Shown here: positions 26,411 through 35,448 of the stretch, piece by piece
How positions within the stretch are numbered: position 1 is the stretch's first letter
Layout of the letters: each line of letters begins with the position of its first letter
Source: DASXHD01 sp038239005
Lineage (GTDB): Bacteria > Myxococcota_A > Polyangia > Polyangiales > Polyangiaceae
Reading direction: 5' to 3'
DNA length: 64,000 nucleotides
Assembly: GCA_038239005.1 (NCBI GenBank)
Contig: JBBSFE010000009.1
Location: forward strand, 26,359 to 90,358
Program-made: the position numbers and the translations under genes
Notes under the pieces: model-generated
What the model saw: only the letters and a program-made list of their open reading frames with translations
Told to the model about the DNA's origin: nothing
Database searches by the model: none

Positions 26411-27328
26411 CTACAATGCGAAGTAGTGACCGGCTGCGATGTCGGCGAGGAGATCTGGGTGCGTCGGCTTCCAACCCACGAGCTCGCGAGTGCGCGCGCT
26501 CGAGGTCGGGTTGTCGAGTTGGGTGATCATTCCCAGAAAGCCGCCGAGAAAATCTGCGACCTCCGCGGCCGTGATGCTTTTCGACGGCACGTTGAGACCA
26601 CGACCCACCGCCTCCGCGATTGAACGGAAAGCCACGCCCGCTTCGGCAGCCGCATGGAGGCGCGAGCCCGAGGGCGCCGCTTCGAGCGCGAGGCGATAGA
26701 GGCGTGCAGCGTCGAGTGTGTGCACGGCCGGCCAACGCGCGGCGCCGTCACCGACGTACGCGGCGAAACCGTTCTTGCGCGCTGCTGCCACGAGCATCGG
26801 AATGAAACCTTGATGATCGAGTGAGCTGTGCACCGTCGGCGCTAGGCGCATGACGGACGCACGTACGTCGCGTTTGGCGAACGCGAGCGAGAGGATCTCG
26901 GACGCCACGCGCGGGTTTCCGCCTTCTTGGCCTGCGTCGTCTTCCGTACCCGCGCGACCACGCACGCTATGCGCGAGGAGCATCGTGCCTGTCGTGTTCA
27001 CGAACGGTTTCCCGGAGCTGGCAAGTGCCTCGCCGATCGCTTCGACCGCGCGCAGATCGGCCGCGATCGCGCCGGCGTAGTCGCCACCGGCCAAGGCGAG
27101 ATCGTGCTTGAACGCGAGGTGGATCACGCCGTCAGCGTTCTTGGCGGCGTCGCGCAGCAAGTCGAGATCGTCGAGCGTGCCGCGCCGAACCTCGGCTCCA
27201 GCCGACGAGATCTTTTCGGCCGACGCGTCCGAGCGCGCAAGACCGACGACTCTGTGCTCCGCGGCGACGAGATCGCGAACGACGGGCAGACCAATGTGAC
27301 CAGACGCACCGGTGACGAAAACACGCAT
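26411..27328 (-). CDS. SDR-family NAD(P)-dependent epimerase/oxidoreductase
   Basis: A 305-aa extended short-chain dehydrogenase. The N-terminal Rossmann motif VFVTGASGHIG (TGxxGxxG) is followed by the Arg-containing VVGLARSD typical of NADP binding, an acidic GTLDDLDLL segment and the DGVIHLAF strand. No classical YxxxK is obvious, so an atypical SDR is likely. The substrate cannot be read. It is divergently transcribed from a TetR-type gene with a perfect operator in the 42-bp gap, so it is probably controlled by that repressor. The start at 27328 excludes upstream codons lying in the operator. The 94 bp between this gene and the module remnant holds nothing recognisable. Confidence 0.88.
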   Translation of the reverse strand: MRVFVTGASGHIGLPVVRDLVAAEHRVVGLARSDASAEKISSAGAEVRRGTLDDLDLLRDAAKNADGVIHLAFKHDLALAGGDYAGAIAADLRAVEAIGEALASSGKPFVNTTGTMLLAHSVRGRAGTEDDAGQEGGNPRVASEILSLAFAKRDVRASVMRLAPTVHSSLDHQGFIPMLVAAARKNGFAAYVGDGAARWPAVHTLDAARLYRLALEAAPSGSRLHAAAEAGVAFRSIAEAVGRGLNVPSKSITAAEVADFLGGFLGMITQLDNPTSSARTRELVGWKPTHPDLLADIAAGHYFAL

Positions 27329-27339
27329 GGGGCCTCCTG

Positions 27340-27387
27340 ATGTCAGATACTGACATGGAGGTAACACGTGATGTCAGTGACTGCAAT
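27340..27387. promoter_or_regulatory. TetR-type operator pair between the SDR and regulator genes
   Basis: A perfect 17-bp dyad ATGTCAGATACTGACAT lies at 27340-27356. A second, imperfect copy (ATGTCAG TGA CTGCAAT) at 27371-27387 has its centre 31 bp away, three helical turns. The first sits in the intergenic gap, the second over the regulator's start, so binding would block both divergent genes. GGAGG at 27357-27361 is the regulator's ribosome-binding site. Confidence 0.7.
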
Positions 27388-27976
27388 CATGTACGATGCA
27401 AAATCGATGGCGCGCTGGGAACCCGACGCACGTGGGCGGCTCGAGAAGGCCGCGATGGAGCTATTTCAGCAGCGCGGGTACGTGGCGACGACCGTCGAGG
27501 ACATCGCCGCCCGTGCGGGCCTCACGGAGCGAACGTTCTTCCGCTACTTCGCCGACAAGCGCGAGGTGCTGTTCTCCGGATCGAAGGAGCTCGAGAAGAA
27601 CATCGTCGACGGAATCGAAAGCGCCCCGAAAGGGGCGAGCCCGCTCGATGCCGTCGCCGCTGCGTTCGAGGCCGCGGGCGCCGAGCTCGAAGACCGCCGC
27701 GAGCTCCACTTCGTGCGCGCGCGATATGCGCTCGTCATGAAGCACGCAGAGATACAGGAGCGCGAGCTCATCAAGCTCGCTTCTCTGTCGGCCGCTGCGA
27801 CGAAGGCGCTCCGTAAACGCGGCGTCTCCGAGCCCGCCGCAAGACTCGCCGCCGAGGCTGGCGTCGCTGTCTTCAAGATCGGCTTCGAGCGCTGGGTCAC
27901 CGAGCGGAAATCAAAAACCTTCGCACAACACATCCGTGCCGCGTTGCACGCCCTCAAGACGATGGCTTCCGCATAA
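27371..27976 (+). CDS. TetR/AcrR-family transcriptional regulator
   Basis: A 201-aa regulator. The helix-turn-helix is TTVEDIAARAGLTERTFFRYFADKREVLF (about residues 39-67), followed by an all-helical ligand domain ending FAQHIRAALHALKTMASA. A strong GGAGG at 27357-27361 supports ATG 27371 (or GTG 27368); MARWEPDARGRL at 27407 is where most relatives begin, so the extra 12 residues may be unused. Divergent from an SDR gene with a shared dyad operator, it probably represses both itself and the SDR until a small ligand binds. Confidence 0.88.
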   Translation: MSVTAIMYDAKSMARWEPDARGRLEKAAMELFQQRGYVATTVEDIAARAGLTERTFFRYFADKREVLFSGSKELEKNIVDGIESAPKGASPLDAVAAAFEAAGAELEDRRELHFVRARYALVMKHAEIQERELIKLASLSAAATKALRKRGVSEPAARLAAEAGVAVFKIGFERWVTERKSKTFAQHIRAALHALKTMASA

Positions 27977-28144
27977 GCAGCCTCAAACCCGTTATGGCGA
28001 ACGCTGCCAAAACGTTGCGAGAGGGAAAGCACACGTCCGGACCCGGTGTCCACGTGTCGACAGAAGACGCGAACGGTCCTCTTGGGCGAGAGATCGGAGC
28101 CGCGGAGCGGTTGCGTGGATTTGGGCGTTGTGGGAAAACGCAGC

Positions 28145-29532
28145 ATGGCCTCGTTGCCCGTCATTCAGCCGGTTCCAGCGCCGGTCGTCGCGAAGAAAGT
28201 CGCGGTCGATCCGGCGAGCCTCGTCCATAAAGAGCTGCTCGATGGGCCGTTCTGGCAGCGCATTCCGCTTACCGCGACGTCGACGAGAAGACATTTCTCG
28301 ATCATCACTGGCAAGCGAAGAACACGATCACCAACGTCGCAAAGCTGTTGAAGGCCGTCGAGGCGCTCGTGCCCGCCGGGTTTTTCGCCGACGCAGAAGA
28401 GGGATTCAAGAAGGCGCCGATGAGCGTGCGCGTGAGCCCGTATTTGCTCTCGCTCGTCGATTGGGAAAATCCCTACGAGGATCCGCTCCGCATCCAGTTC
28501 ATTCCGGTCACGTCGCGGCTCTTGCCCGATCACCCGAAGCTCCACCTCGATTCGCTCAACGAACAAGGCGACGCGCCCGTGCCCGGCCTCACGCATCGCT
28601 ATCCAGACAAGGCACTCTTTCTCCCACTCGACACCTGCCCCGTTTATTGCCGCTTCTGCACGCGCAGCTACGCCGTGGGCATCGACACCGAAGAAGTCGA
28701 AAAAGTTAATCTCAAAGTCTCGGACGAACGCTGGCGCTCGGCGTATGCGTACATTGCGTCGCGCCCCGAGCTCGAAGACATCGTCATCTCCGGCGGTGAC
28801 GCCTACCAACTTCGCGCGCAGCAAATCGAAGAGATCGGCGAAGCGCTCCTCGCGATCCCGAACGTGCGCCGCATGCGATTCGCGACCAAGGGTCCGGCCG
28901 TGATGCCGATGAAGATCCTCACCGACGAGCCATGGATCGACGCCCTCACACGCGTCGTCGACAAGGGCCGCAAGCTCCACAAAGAAGTCGTGCTCCACAC
29001 GCACTTCAATCACCCGAAAGAAATCACCGCCATCACCGAGCGCGCGATGCACAAGCTCCACGAGCGCGCCATTTTCGTGCGCAATCAGAGCGTGCTCCAG
29101 CGCCGCGTCAACGACACACCCGAGCTCATGTCGCTCCTCGTGAAGCGCCTCGGCCACGTGAACGTGCATCCTTATTACGTGTACGTGCACGACCTCGTCA
29201 GCGGCGTCGAAGATCTCCGCACCACGCTCGACACCGCCCTCTATCTCGAGAAGCACGTTCGCGGCGCCACCGCCGGCTTCAACACGCCCGTGTTCGTGGT
29301 CGACGCCCCTGGCGGCGGCGGCAAACGCGACGCGCACTCGTACGAATATTACGATCGCGAAACTGGCATCAGCGTCTTCACCGCGCCCGCCGTGAAGGCC
29401 GGGCAGTTCTTCCTCTATTACGACCCGCTCGACCAACTGAGCGAAGCCGCGCGCCGCCGCTGGGCCGAGCCTCGCGAGCACGAGATCATGATCAACGTCG
29501 CCATCCAACGCGCGAAAGAACGCGTCCGCTGA
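28145..29532 (+). pseudogene. kamA: KamA-family lysine 2,3-aminomutase, frameshifted
   Basis: A radical SAM/PLP aminomutase. Residues 1-41 (MASLPVIQPVPAPVVAKK to FWQRIP) are read in one frame up to 28267; the next conserved residues (AYRDVDEKTFLDHHWQAKN) continue in another frame. This is consistent with loss of one G after 28267. The restored product would be about 462 aa. The downstream part has the cluster motif CPVYCRFC (CxxxCxxC) and the PLP-lysine motif DAPGGGGK. Either a single-base sequencing/assembly error or a real recent inactivation. The 168 bp upstream hold no other convincing gene. Confidence 0.85.
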
Positions 29533-29533
29533 C

Positions 29534-30139
29534 TCACGATCGATAAGACGAAGGCCACCGGCGCGAGAGAGCTTCGGAGACTTCGATGATGGCGCGGCCC
29601 ATCGCGCGCCACTCGCCGATGGATTGCGGCGCGACGATCGTGAGCGTGAGGTGCTGCGTGGCGATGACGAGCTCGAACGAGTCGAGCTTGCCGAGCGCGC
29701 TTGCGGCGACTTTCGGAAGGAGCGCTTCGGCGGATTCCACGTCGAGCGTGAGTGAATCGACGCGAACGTCGCCGGAGATTGCGAGCGGCTTCGGCATGCG
29801 CATGCGAGCGTTTCGCACGATCCACGGGGCCTTCGCGAAAATGGCCGTCGCGTGTTGCGGGAGAACGCCGATGACGGCGTCGACGTACGCGCGGCGCGAG
29901 GCGACGTCGAGCTCGACCTCTAGAGGGATCACGTCGCCCGTGCTCGTGGCGAGATTGCCGGAGCGGCGCACGAGGCCCTTCGCTCCGTCGAGTCGGAAGC
30001 CGCCGAGCTCGTACGACCATTCACGAATGGCACTGCGCATCGCACGGCGTGTGCGACGTGCAACCGCAGCCGTTGGCCCGAGCACGATCGCGGCGAGGCC
30101 ATAACCGATACGTTCGCCGAGGCTCTCCCAGATCGACAA
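29534..30139 (-). CDS. hypothetical protein
   Basis: A 201-aa protein with one weak hydrophobic segment near the N-terminus (GYGLAAIVLGPTAAVA) followed by a basic stretch (RRTRRAMR). The rest is a mixed alpha/beta domain with regular hydrophobic strands (DVRVDSLTLDVESAEALL, FELVIATQHLTLTIVAP). No motif or family was recognised. It is the last gene of a minus-strand set starting at 31511, and it is tail-to-tail with kamA, with 1 bp between the stops. Confidence 0.6.
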   Translation of the reverse strand: MSIWESLGERIGYGLAAIVLGPTAAVARRTRRAMRSAIREWSYELGGFRLDGAKGLVRRSGNLATSTGDVIPLEVELDVASRRAYVDAVIGVLPQHATAIFAKAPWIVRNARMRMPKPLAISGDVRVDSLTLDVESAEALLPKVAASALGKLDSFELVIATQHLTLTIVAPQSIGEWRAMGRAIIEVSEALSRRWPSSYRS

Positions 30140-30144
30140 TCAGC

Positions 30145-30585
30145 CTATTTCATGTAGGTGCCGAGGGCTTTTGCGCACCGCGCCGCGCAGCCGGGCTCGT
30201 CGTGGTAGCAGCGCTCGGTGCGCTCGAGATCGGTGCCCGCGCGCTTGATGCACGAGCCCACGACGTTCTCTTTTGGGCATGGTTCGCCCGCGTGGAACGT
30301 GTGTGTGCCGTGCATGCCTTCGCAGATTTTGGCGCCGTCTTTTTTGGCCGTCGCGCCGACGTCTTCGAAGCACTGCGTGATGCCGGCGTCGTGCTCGATG
30401 ACGCAGCTCGATGGTTTGTCGGCGAGCTTGTCACCGCCGCCGCGATGACACGCGCACACGAAGAGCGCGAGCGCGATGCTCGCAAACGCTAGTCGGGGGT
30501 ATCGGCGTCCGCGCCCGCTTCGCGCAGCTCGGCTTCGCGCTGCGCTGCGATCTTCGCACGCCGACCCGTCTCGTGGACACGCCAC
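30145..30585 (-). CDS. Cys-rich lipoprotein
   Basis: A lipoprotein with hydrophobic core LAFASIALALFVCACHRGG (lipobox-like VCAC) and a mature part of ~95 residues. That part has eight cysteines (SSCVIEHDAGITQCFED, KICEGMHG, EPCPKEN, GSCIKRAG, RCYHDEPGCAARCAK). No standard start codon lies close to the signal: the nearest in-frame one is GTG 30585, which adds a long basic leader overlapping the small membrane-protein gene. The real start may therefore be a rare codon or lie elsewhere. Function unknown. Confidence 0.6.
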   Translation of the reverse strand: MACPRDGSACEDRSAARSRAARSGRGRRYPRLAFASIALALFVCACHRGGGDKLADKPSSCVIEHDAGITQCFEDVGATAKKDGAKICEGMHGTHTFHAGEPCPKENVVGSCIKRAGTDLERTERCYHDEPGCAARCAKALGTYMK

Positions 30586-30656
30586 CACGAGTTTGCCGTA
30601 ATCGCGACGAGGAGTGTTGCGATGAGAAATGCGATTTCCTTGCGTTCGATCTTCAC
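30489..30656 (-). CDS. small single-pass membrane protein (55 aa)
   Basis: GTG 30656 to TAG 30489 codes for 55 aa: a charged N-terminus (KIERKEIA), one transmembrane helix (FLIATLLVAITANSWW) and an Arg/Glu/Ala helix ending GADADTPD. The start lies 3 bp after the stop of the outer-membrane protein gene on the same strand, which supports a real gene in that operon. It overlaps the long version of the lipoprotein gene in another frame. No family recognised. Confidence 0.55.
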   Translation of the reverse strand: MKIERKEIAFLIATLLVAITANSWWRVHETGRRAKIAAQREAELREAGADADTPD

Positions 30657-30659
30657 GCG

Positions 30660-31511
30660 TCAAAATGAATACGACACCACGGCGCGACCCACGGGCGCGA
30701 CTTGGCCGATCTCCGTTCGGAATGCGAGTGCAGGACCAAAATTCAAAAACAGTTTGTGATGGAGGAGCTCGACGGTGCCCGTAATGCCAACGAACTGATG
30801 AACGCCGCCTTCCGCGCGCCCCGGTGGGGCGACCTCGTCGGGGTCGCCTTTCGATGCGAATGCCTCTTCGATGTCTTGCACGATGTATTCGATGCCGAGT
30901 CGGAACGCCGGCACGACGCGCGCGCTCACGCCTGCGGTTGCGAAGACGTCGACTGCGTCACCCGTGCGAAACACGTGCTCGACATGCACCATCGTTGCGA
31001 GGCGAACGCGCCCGACGTCGTACGTCGCCGCGACGCGCCCGTAGATGCCGCTCGAGGTGTCGAGGTCGAGCAGGTAACCCGCGGCAACCGCGAGACGAAA
31101 CCCGTGGGACGCGAGATCGAACGGCGCGAATCGAAGGCCCGTCATCAAACCGCTGCTGATGCCTGCGCCGTAGCCGCCGAGCACGCCGGTGAAGTCGAAC
31201 GCGAGCATGCGCGTCAGCCCGAGCTCTGCCGAAGCCGAGACTTTCGCGCCGGGTCCGTCGTCCGTCGATGCGAATGCACGGCTCACGCTGCGATCTTTTC
31301 CCGAGTACGTGTCGGCGAGCGACGCGACGACATGGAGCGGCGACGGGATCGTTGGGTCGTCATTGTAGAGCCACGGGCGAACGACGTCTTTCGAGACTTC
31401 GGTGCGCGGTTTCTCGATCTTGTCGTCTTCTGGTGCGTCGGCGAAGGCAGTGCCGGCGAGACTCGCGAAGAGCATGACCGAGAGGGAAGAAACGAGAACG
31501 CGTCGAAGCAT
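30660..31511 (-). CDS. outer-membrane beta-barrel-like protein
   Basis: A 283-aa exported protein. The start at ATG 31511 (ATG 31523 also possible) gives signal RVLVSSLSVMLFASLAGTAFADA. After a charged segment, the remainder shows repeated amphipathic beta strands with aromatic edges (GIYGRVAATYDVGRVRLATMV, RVVPAFRLGIEYIVQ, KLFLNFGPALAFRTEIG). It ends VVSYSF with a C-terminal Phe, the usual BamA signal. It is divergent from a Ser/Thr kinase gene with starts only 18 bp apart, so expression of the two is probably coordinated. Function unknown. Confidence 0.72.
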   Translation of the reverse strand: MLRRVLVSSLSVMLFASLAGTAFADAPEDDKIEKPRTEVSKDVVRPWLYNDDPTIPSPLHVVASLADTYSGKDRSVSRAFASTDDGPGAKVSASAELGLTRMLAFDFTGVLGGYGAGISSGLMTGLRFAPFDLASHGFRLAVAAGYLLDLDTSSGIYGRVAATYDVGRVRLATMVHVEHVFRTGDAVDVFATAGVSARVVPAFRLGIEYIVQDIEEAFASKGDPDEVAPPGRAEGGVHQFVGITGTVELLHHKLFLNFGPALAFRTEIGQVAPVGRAVVSYSF

Positions 31512-31529
31512 GGCCGGAAGCATACTACG

Positions 31530-32666
31530 ATGACCGCGATGGTGAAGGCCGCCCACACCGGCGAGACGGCGCTCGTCGGCGCGGTCCTCGCGCGTCGCTT
31601 CCGCCTGCTCGATCTGCTGGGCCAGGGCGGCATGGGGTTGGTCTACGAAGCCGAGGTGATCACGCCGCCTGGGGGCCGCGTTGCGATCAAGCTGCTGCGC
31701 GCCGAGCACCTCGGCGACCCGCAAGTGCGCCTGCGTTTTCTCGACGAAGGCCGAGCGTGCATGCGTTTGCAACATCCCAATGTCCTTCGCGTGTTCGAAG
31801 TGGGCGAAGCGGAAGACGGGAGCCCATTTTTGGTGATGGAGCGCCTCGAGGGTCACACGCTCAACGAGGTCGCGCCCGTGGGTCATCCGATTGCCGCGAT
31901 GCGCGCCATCCACATCACGCAAGGTGTTCTTGCAGGGCTCGCCGCAGCGCACGCACAAGGCGTCGTGCATCGCGATCTCAAGCCCGAAAATATTTTCGTC
32001 ATGGCCGGCGACGCCGTGAAGATTCTCGATTTCGGAATCGCCAAAGTCATGGACGTCGCCGGCGGCATCGGAAGCCGCACGCGCACCGGCATGCTCCTCG
32101 GAACGCCCGCCTTCATGAGCCCCGAGCAAGCGCGCAGCGCACGCGACGCCGACCATCGGAGCGATCTGTGGAGCGTCGCGGTGATGCTCTACGAAATCGT
32201 CACGGGTCGCCAAGCGTTCGTCGGCGTGACGGAGTTCGCGCGCCTCACGATGATCATGAGCGCCGAGCCCGATCCGCCAAGCTCCGTTCTCGGTGCGCTC
32301 GCGCCGTTCGATGCCTTCTTCAAACGTGCTCTCCAAAAAGATCGCGCACATCGATTTCAGTCAGCCGCGGAGATGTCGCAAGCGCTGGCGTCCATCTCGC
32401 TTCCGATTTCGATCGTACCGCCGAGCGGCAGAGCAAGCGTGTCGCCGGTGGGCCCGACGATGTCTTCGCCGAACGATGGCGGCGTGCCCGTTTCGTATCA
32501 TCCGCCGCCGCCCATCGTTGTGATGCCCGGAACCGCAACGGATCCAAGCTCGTTCGCGGGCGGCGCACGGCCACGAGGTGTGTCGCAGATCATCGTCGTG
32601 CTGCTCGTGTCGTTCGCGCTCATGGCGGGCTTCGTTCTCGGATTCGCCGTCGCGCGAAACATGTGA
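31530..32666 (+). CDS. PknB-type Ser/Thr protein kinase, tail-anchored
   Basis: A 378-aa Hanks-type kinase. Gly-rich loop GQGGMG (31-36), Lys54 in VAIKLLRAEH, catalytic HRD (147-149), DFG (167-169) and the APE-like MSPEQ are all present, so it should be active. After the ~280-aa kinase domain comes a Pro/Ser linker and one C-terminal transmembrane helix (IIVVLLVSFALMAGFVLGFAV) with almost nothing beyond it. The kinase therefore faces the cytoplasm with no extracellular sensor. It is the first gene of a tight plus-strand run; the next start directly follows its stop. Confidence 0.93.
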   Translation: MTAMVKAAHTGETALVGAVLARRFRLLDLLGQGGMGLVYEAEVITPPGGRVAIKLLRAEHLGDPQVRLRFLDEGRACMRLQHPNVLRVFEVGEAEDGSPFLVMERLEGHTLNEVAPVGHPIAAMRAIHITQGVLAGLAAAHAQGVVHRDLKPENIFVMAGDAVKILDFGIAKVMDVAGGIGSRTRTGMLLGTPAFMSPEQARSARDADHRSDLWSVAVMLYEIVTGRQAFVGVTEFARLTMIMSAEPDPPSSVLGALAPFDAFFKRALQKDRAHRFQSAAEMSQALASISLPISIVPPSGRASVSPVGPTMSSPNDGGVPVSYHPPPPIVVMPGTATDPSSFAGGARPRGVSQIIVVLLVSFALMAGFVLGFAVARNM

Positions 32667-33572
32667 ATGCCGCGCGCGCTGCTCGTGTTCGTCGATGGGA
32701 TCGGATTCGGATCCGAAGGCCCGCAAAATCCGTTCACGGATACGCCACTCGACGTGCTTGGCCCGCTCGGCGGCACGGGAAAATCAACGCCCGCCGAAAT
32801 GGTTCGCATCGACGCATCGCTCGGTCATCCAGGGCTCCCACAAAGCGCAACGGGGCAAGCGACGATCTTCACGGGCATCGATGCGATCGCGCTCGCAGGC
32901 GGACACGCGAGCGGATATCCGAGCGCCAAGCTTCGCGAGCTCATCACACGCGAGAGCTTTCTCGGTCGCGCGCGTCGCAGTGGCAAGCGCGCCGCGTTTC
33001 TCAACGCGTTCGACGAAGGGCGCGCCGAGCATGTTGCGCGTGTCGTTGCCGGTCTCGAGCGTCCGAATCGCCGGCGACCACCTTCGGCAAGCAGCGTGTG
33101 CGCAATCGCCGATGGCGGCACGCTCTCCACGTTCGCCGATGTCGCGCGCGGTCACGCAGCCACGTTCGATCTGACCGGCGAGCTTCTCGCAGCAGCCGGT
33201 GTTCCGGCACCACGCGTGTCGATTCGGCAAGCTGCGAAGAACGTCGCCGCCGGCGCTGCGGAAAACGACCTCGCTCTCTTCGAGCTCTTCCTTACGGATA
33301 CCGCCGGTCACTCCCAAGACAACGAGTGGGCACGCGACGAAGTCGTGCGAACCGATCGGTTTTTATCCGCGCTCTTCGAGGCCATCGACACACGCGAGCA
33401 GCTCGTCGTCGTCACGAGCGATCACGGAAATCTGGAGGACCTTTCGGTCAGGACGCACACACGCGCTCCCGTGCCGTTGCTCGCATTTGGCGCCGGCGCA
33501 CGCGATTTCGTCCTTGGCGCGCAGTCTCTGCTGGACGTCGCGCCGCGGCTTCTCGCGGCCGTTTCGCGATGA
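32667..33572 (+). CDS. alkaline-phosphatase/iPGM superfamily metalloenzyme
   Basis: A 301-aa enzyme of the phosphoglyceromutase-like metalloenzyme superfamily. Metal and active-site signatures in order: VFVDGIGFG (Asp near residue 9), PQSATGQATIFTG (candidate nucleophile Ser/Thr near residue 60), LTDTAGHSQDNEW, and VVVTSDHGNLED near the C-terminus. The last resembles the ITADHGN motif of cofactor-independent phosphoglycerate mutase. It is shorter than iPGM and lacks its large insert, so mutase activity is doubtful; a phosphatase or phosphodiesterase is more likely. It abuts the kinase gene with no spacer. Confidence 0.8.
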   Translation: MPRALLVFVDGIGFGSEGPQNPFTDTPLDVLGPLGGTGKSTPAEMVRIDASLGHPGLPQSATGQATIFTGIDAIALAGGHASGYPSAKLRELITRESFLGRARRSGKRAAFLNAFDEGRAEHVARVVAGLERPNRRRPPSASSVCAIADGGTLSTFADVARGHAATFDLTGELLAAAGVPAPRVSIRQAAKNVAAGAAENDLALFELFLTDTAGHSQDNEWARDEVVRTDRFLSALFEAIDTREQLVVVTSDHGNLEDLSVRTHTRAPVPLLAFGAGARDFVLGAQSLLDVAPRLLAAVSR

Positions 33573-33587
33573 TACTGTTCGGGTCCC

Positions 33588-34127
33588 ATGACCGACGCGT
33601 CCTCCGATCCGAAATACCTCGAGATGTTTCCCGCTTGGCTGCGCACGCTCGGTGAAGACGCAGCCGCGCTCGGCACCGTCGTCGGCGGCGCCACGCCCGA
33701 CCCCGTGAAGCGGCACATCATCGCGGGGCTCAACTACATCTTCAAATCGCTCGACCTCATCCCCGACGGCATCGACGACCTCGGCTTCATGGACGACGCA
33801 TTCGTCCTTCGCGTCGCCGCCGCGCTCGCCGTCGAAGCCGACGCAGCCGGCAAGACGGGCGCCGTCGAGCGCCTCGCACAAGACGCCGCAGAAGTCCGCG
33901 CCTTCATGGGTGCAGACTACACGCGTCTCGAGACGTATGTGAAAGGCCTCCACAAAGGCGCGGCACGTGGCCGCACCGTCGACGACGTCATCGACGACGA
34001 AGGCGTTCGCAAAGAATTTCTCCTCGAGGTCGCAGCCTGGGCGAAGGATTACCAGTCGCCGTCGTTCACGCGCGATCCGAAAACCCTTTTGAAGCTGAAA
34101 TCATTTTTGAACGCGAAGCTGCCCTAA
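33588..34127 (+). CDS. YkvA/DUF1232 family protein
   Basis: A 179-aa protein. The DUF1232 core is visible at ~residues 45-75: GLNYIFKSLDLIPDGIDDLGFMDDAFVLRVA, with the conserved D-L-I-P-D-x-I-x-D-x-G-x-x-D-D pattern. The family is widespread but of unknown biochemical function, often membrane-associated. The remaining C-terminal half is helical and charged. It is 15 bp after the metalloenzyme gene and 1 bp before the next kinase gene, so it is part of the same run. Confidence 0.82.
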   Translation: MTDASSDPKYLEMFPAWLRTLGEDAAALGTVVGGATPDPVKRHIIAGLNYIFKSLDLIPDGIDDLGFMDDAFVLRVAAALAVEADAAGKTGAVERLAQDAAEVRAFMGADYTRLETYVKGLHKGAARGRTVDDVIDDEGVRKEFLLEVAAWAKDYQSPSFTRDPKTLLKLKSFLNAKLP

Positions 34128-34128
34128 G

Positions 34129-35448
34129 TTGAAGCTCGAGCCCGGTGCCCAAGTCACTCCGAACGTTCGGCTGATTCGCCTTTTGGGCGAAGGCGGAATG
34201 GGGCACGTGTGGGTGGCCGAGCACCGAACGCTCGGTACCGAAGTTGCCGTTAAATTCTTGGGCGACGACTTCATGAAGAACGAGTCGATCCGCGGGCGCT
34301 TCTCGCGCGAGGCCGCTGCCGCCGCGCAAGTGAAGAGCTCGCACGCCGTGAAGGTCTACGACCACGGCGTCACCGAGAGCGAGGTTCCGTTCATCGTGAT
34401 GGAGCTGCTCGAGGGCGTCGACCTCGGCACGCGCATTCGGACGGACCACAAGCTTCCGCCGCCATTCGTCGCGAAGATCGTCACGCAATTGTGCAAGGCG
34501 CTTCAGAGCGCCCACGATGCGAGCGTGATTCACCGAGACGTGAAGCCCGACAACATTTTTCTGTCGAACGAAGACGGCGATGTCTTCGTCAAGCTGCTCG
34601 ACTTCGGCGTCGCCAAGTCCGACAAAGTCAGCGAAATCACGCTCAAGCGATCGACCATGGCGGGCGAGAGCCTCGGCACGCCGTATTACATGAGCCCCGA
34701 GCAATACAAGAGCTCGAAGGAAACCGATTGCCGCTCGGACTTATGGAGCGTCGGCGTCGTGGTCTACGAAGCGCTGACGGGTGTAGTTCCGTTCGACGCC
34801 GAGAACCTCACGTCGCTCGCGATTATCGTGAACGAAGGGCACGCGAAACCACCGACGGAGCTCGATCCGAGCTTGCCGCCTGGAATCGATGCGTGGTTCG
34901 CGAAGGCGTGCGCGCGCAAACCAGCGGATCGCTTTCAATCGGCGCGGGAGCTCTCGGATGCACTTCACGAAGCGCTCTCGCTCGAGGTCACGCCGCGGAC
35001 GTCCATCGCGGACACGAGCGCGCGCATCATCCTCGCGCAGCAAACCGGCGACTCGGATCAGGACCTATCACTTCGCGAGACCGCGTTCGCGAGCACCGGC
35101 ACCCATCAGCGAAAACGCTCGGTTTCGTTGATCCTCGCAGTCGTCCTCGGGATCGGTACCATCGGTGTTGCCGCGTTCTTCGTCATGCGTACCCCGACGC
35201 CAAAACAATCGGTCGCGCAAACCGCCACCGCGAGCGACATGAAAGTCGATCCGACCGCGGTGGTGAGCGCGCCGCCGCTGCCTGTGTCGTCCGCGATCGA
35301 ACAGCCGCCGATCGCGTCGGCCATCAAGCCCGCGATCGCCATCAAAACCGAAATCAAGAAGCCTGCCGCAACCGCATCGGCGACTGCATCGACGAGCGTA
35401 CCGTCACCCTCCGCCTCCGCAAAGCCGACCCATGAGCAGATTTGGTAA
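34129..35448 (+). CDS. PknB-type Ser/Thr protein kinase, single-pass membrane
   Basis: TTG start; 439 aa. Kinase motifs: GEGGMG (20-25), Lys42 in VAVKFLGDD, HRD (135-137), DFG (158-160), activation segment with GTPYYMSPEQ. After the kinase domain (~1-285) a juxtamembrane stretch leads to one transmembrane helix (331-353, SVSLILAVVLGIGTIGVAAFFVM). A ~85-residue Pro/Ala/Ser/Thr-rich periplasmic tail follows, with no folded sensor domain. Its 3' end overlaps the next gene by 17 bp, tying it to the TPR/PEGA-like protein. Confidence 0.93.
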   Translation: MKLEPGAQVTPNVRLIRLLGEGGMGHVWVAEHRTLGTEVAVKFLGDDFMKNESIRGRFSREAAAAAQVKSSHAVKVYDHGVTESEVPFIVMELLEGVDLGTRIRTDHKLPPPFVAKIVTQLCKALQSAHDASVIHRDVKPDNIFLSNEDGDVFVKLLDFGVAKSDKVSEITLKRSTMAGESLGTPYYMSPEQYKSSKETDCRSDLWSVGVVVYEALTGVVPFDAENLTSLAIIVNEGHAKPPTELDPSLPPGIDAWFAKACARKPADRFQSARELSDALHEALSLEVTPRTSIADTSARIILAQQTGDSDQDLSLRETAFASTGTHQRKRSVSLILAVVLGIGTIGVAAFFVMRTPTPKQSVAQTATASDMKVDPTAVVSAPPLPVSSAIEQPPIASAIKPAIAIKTEIKKPAATASATASTSVPSPSASAKPTHEQIW

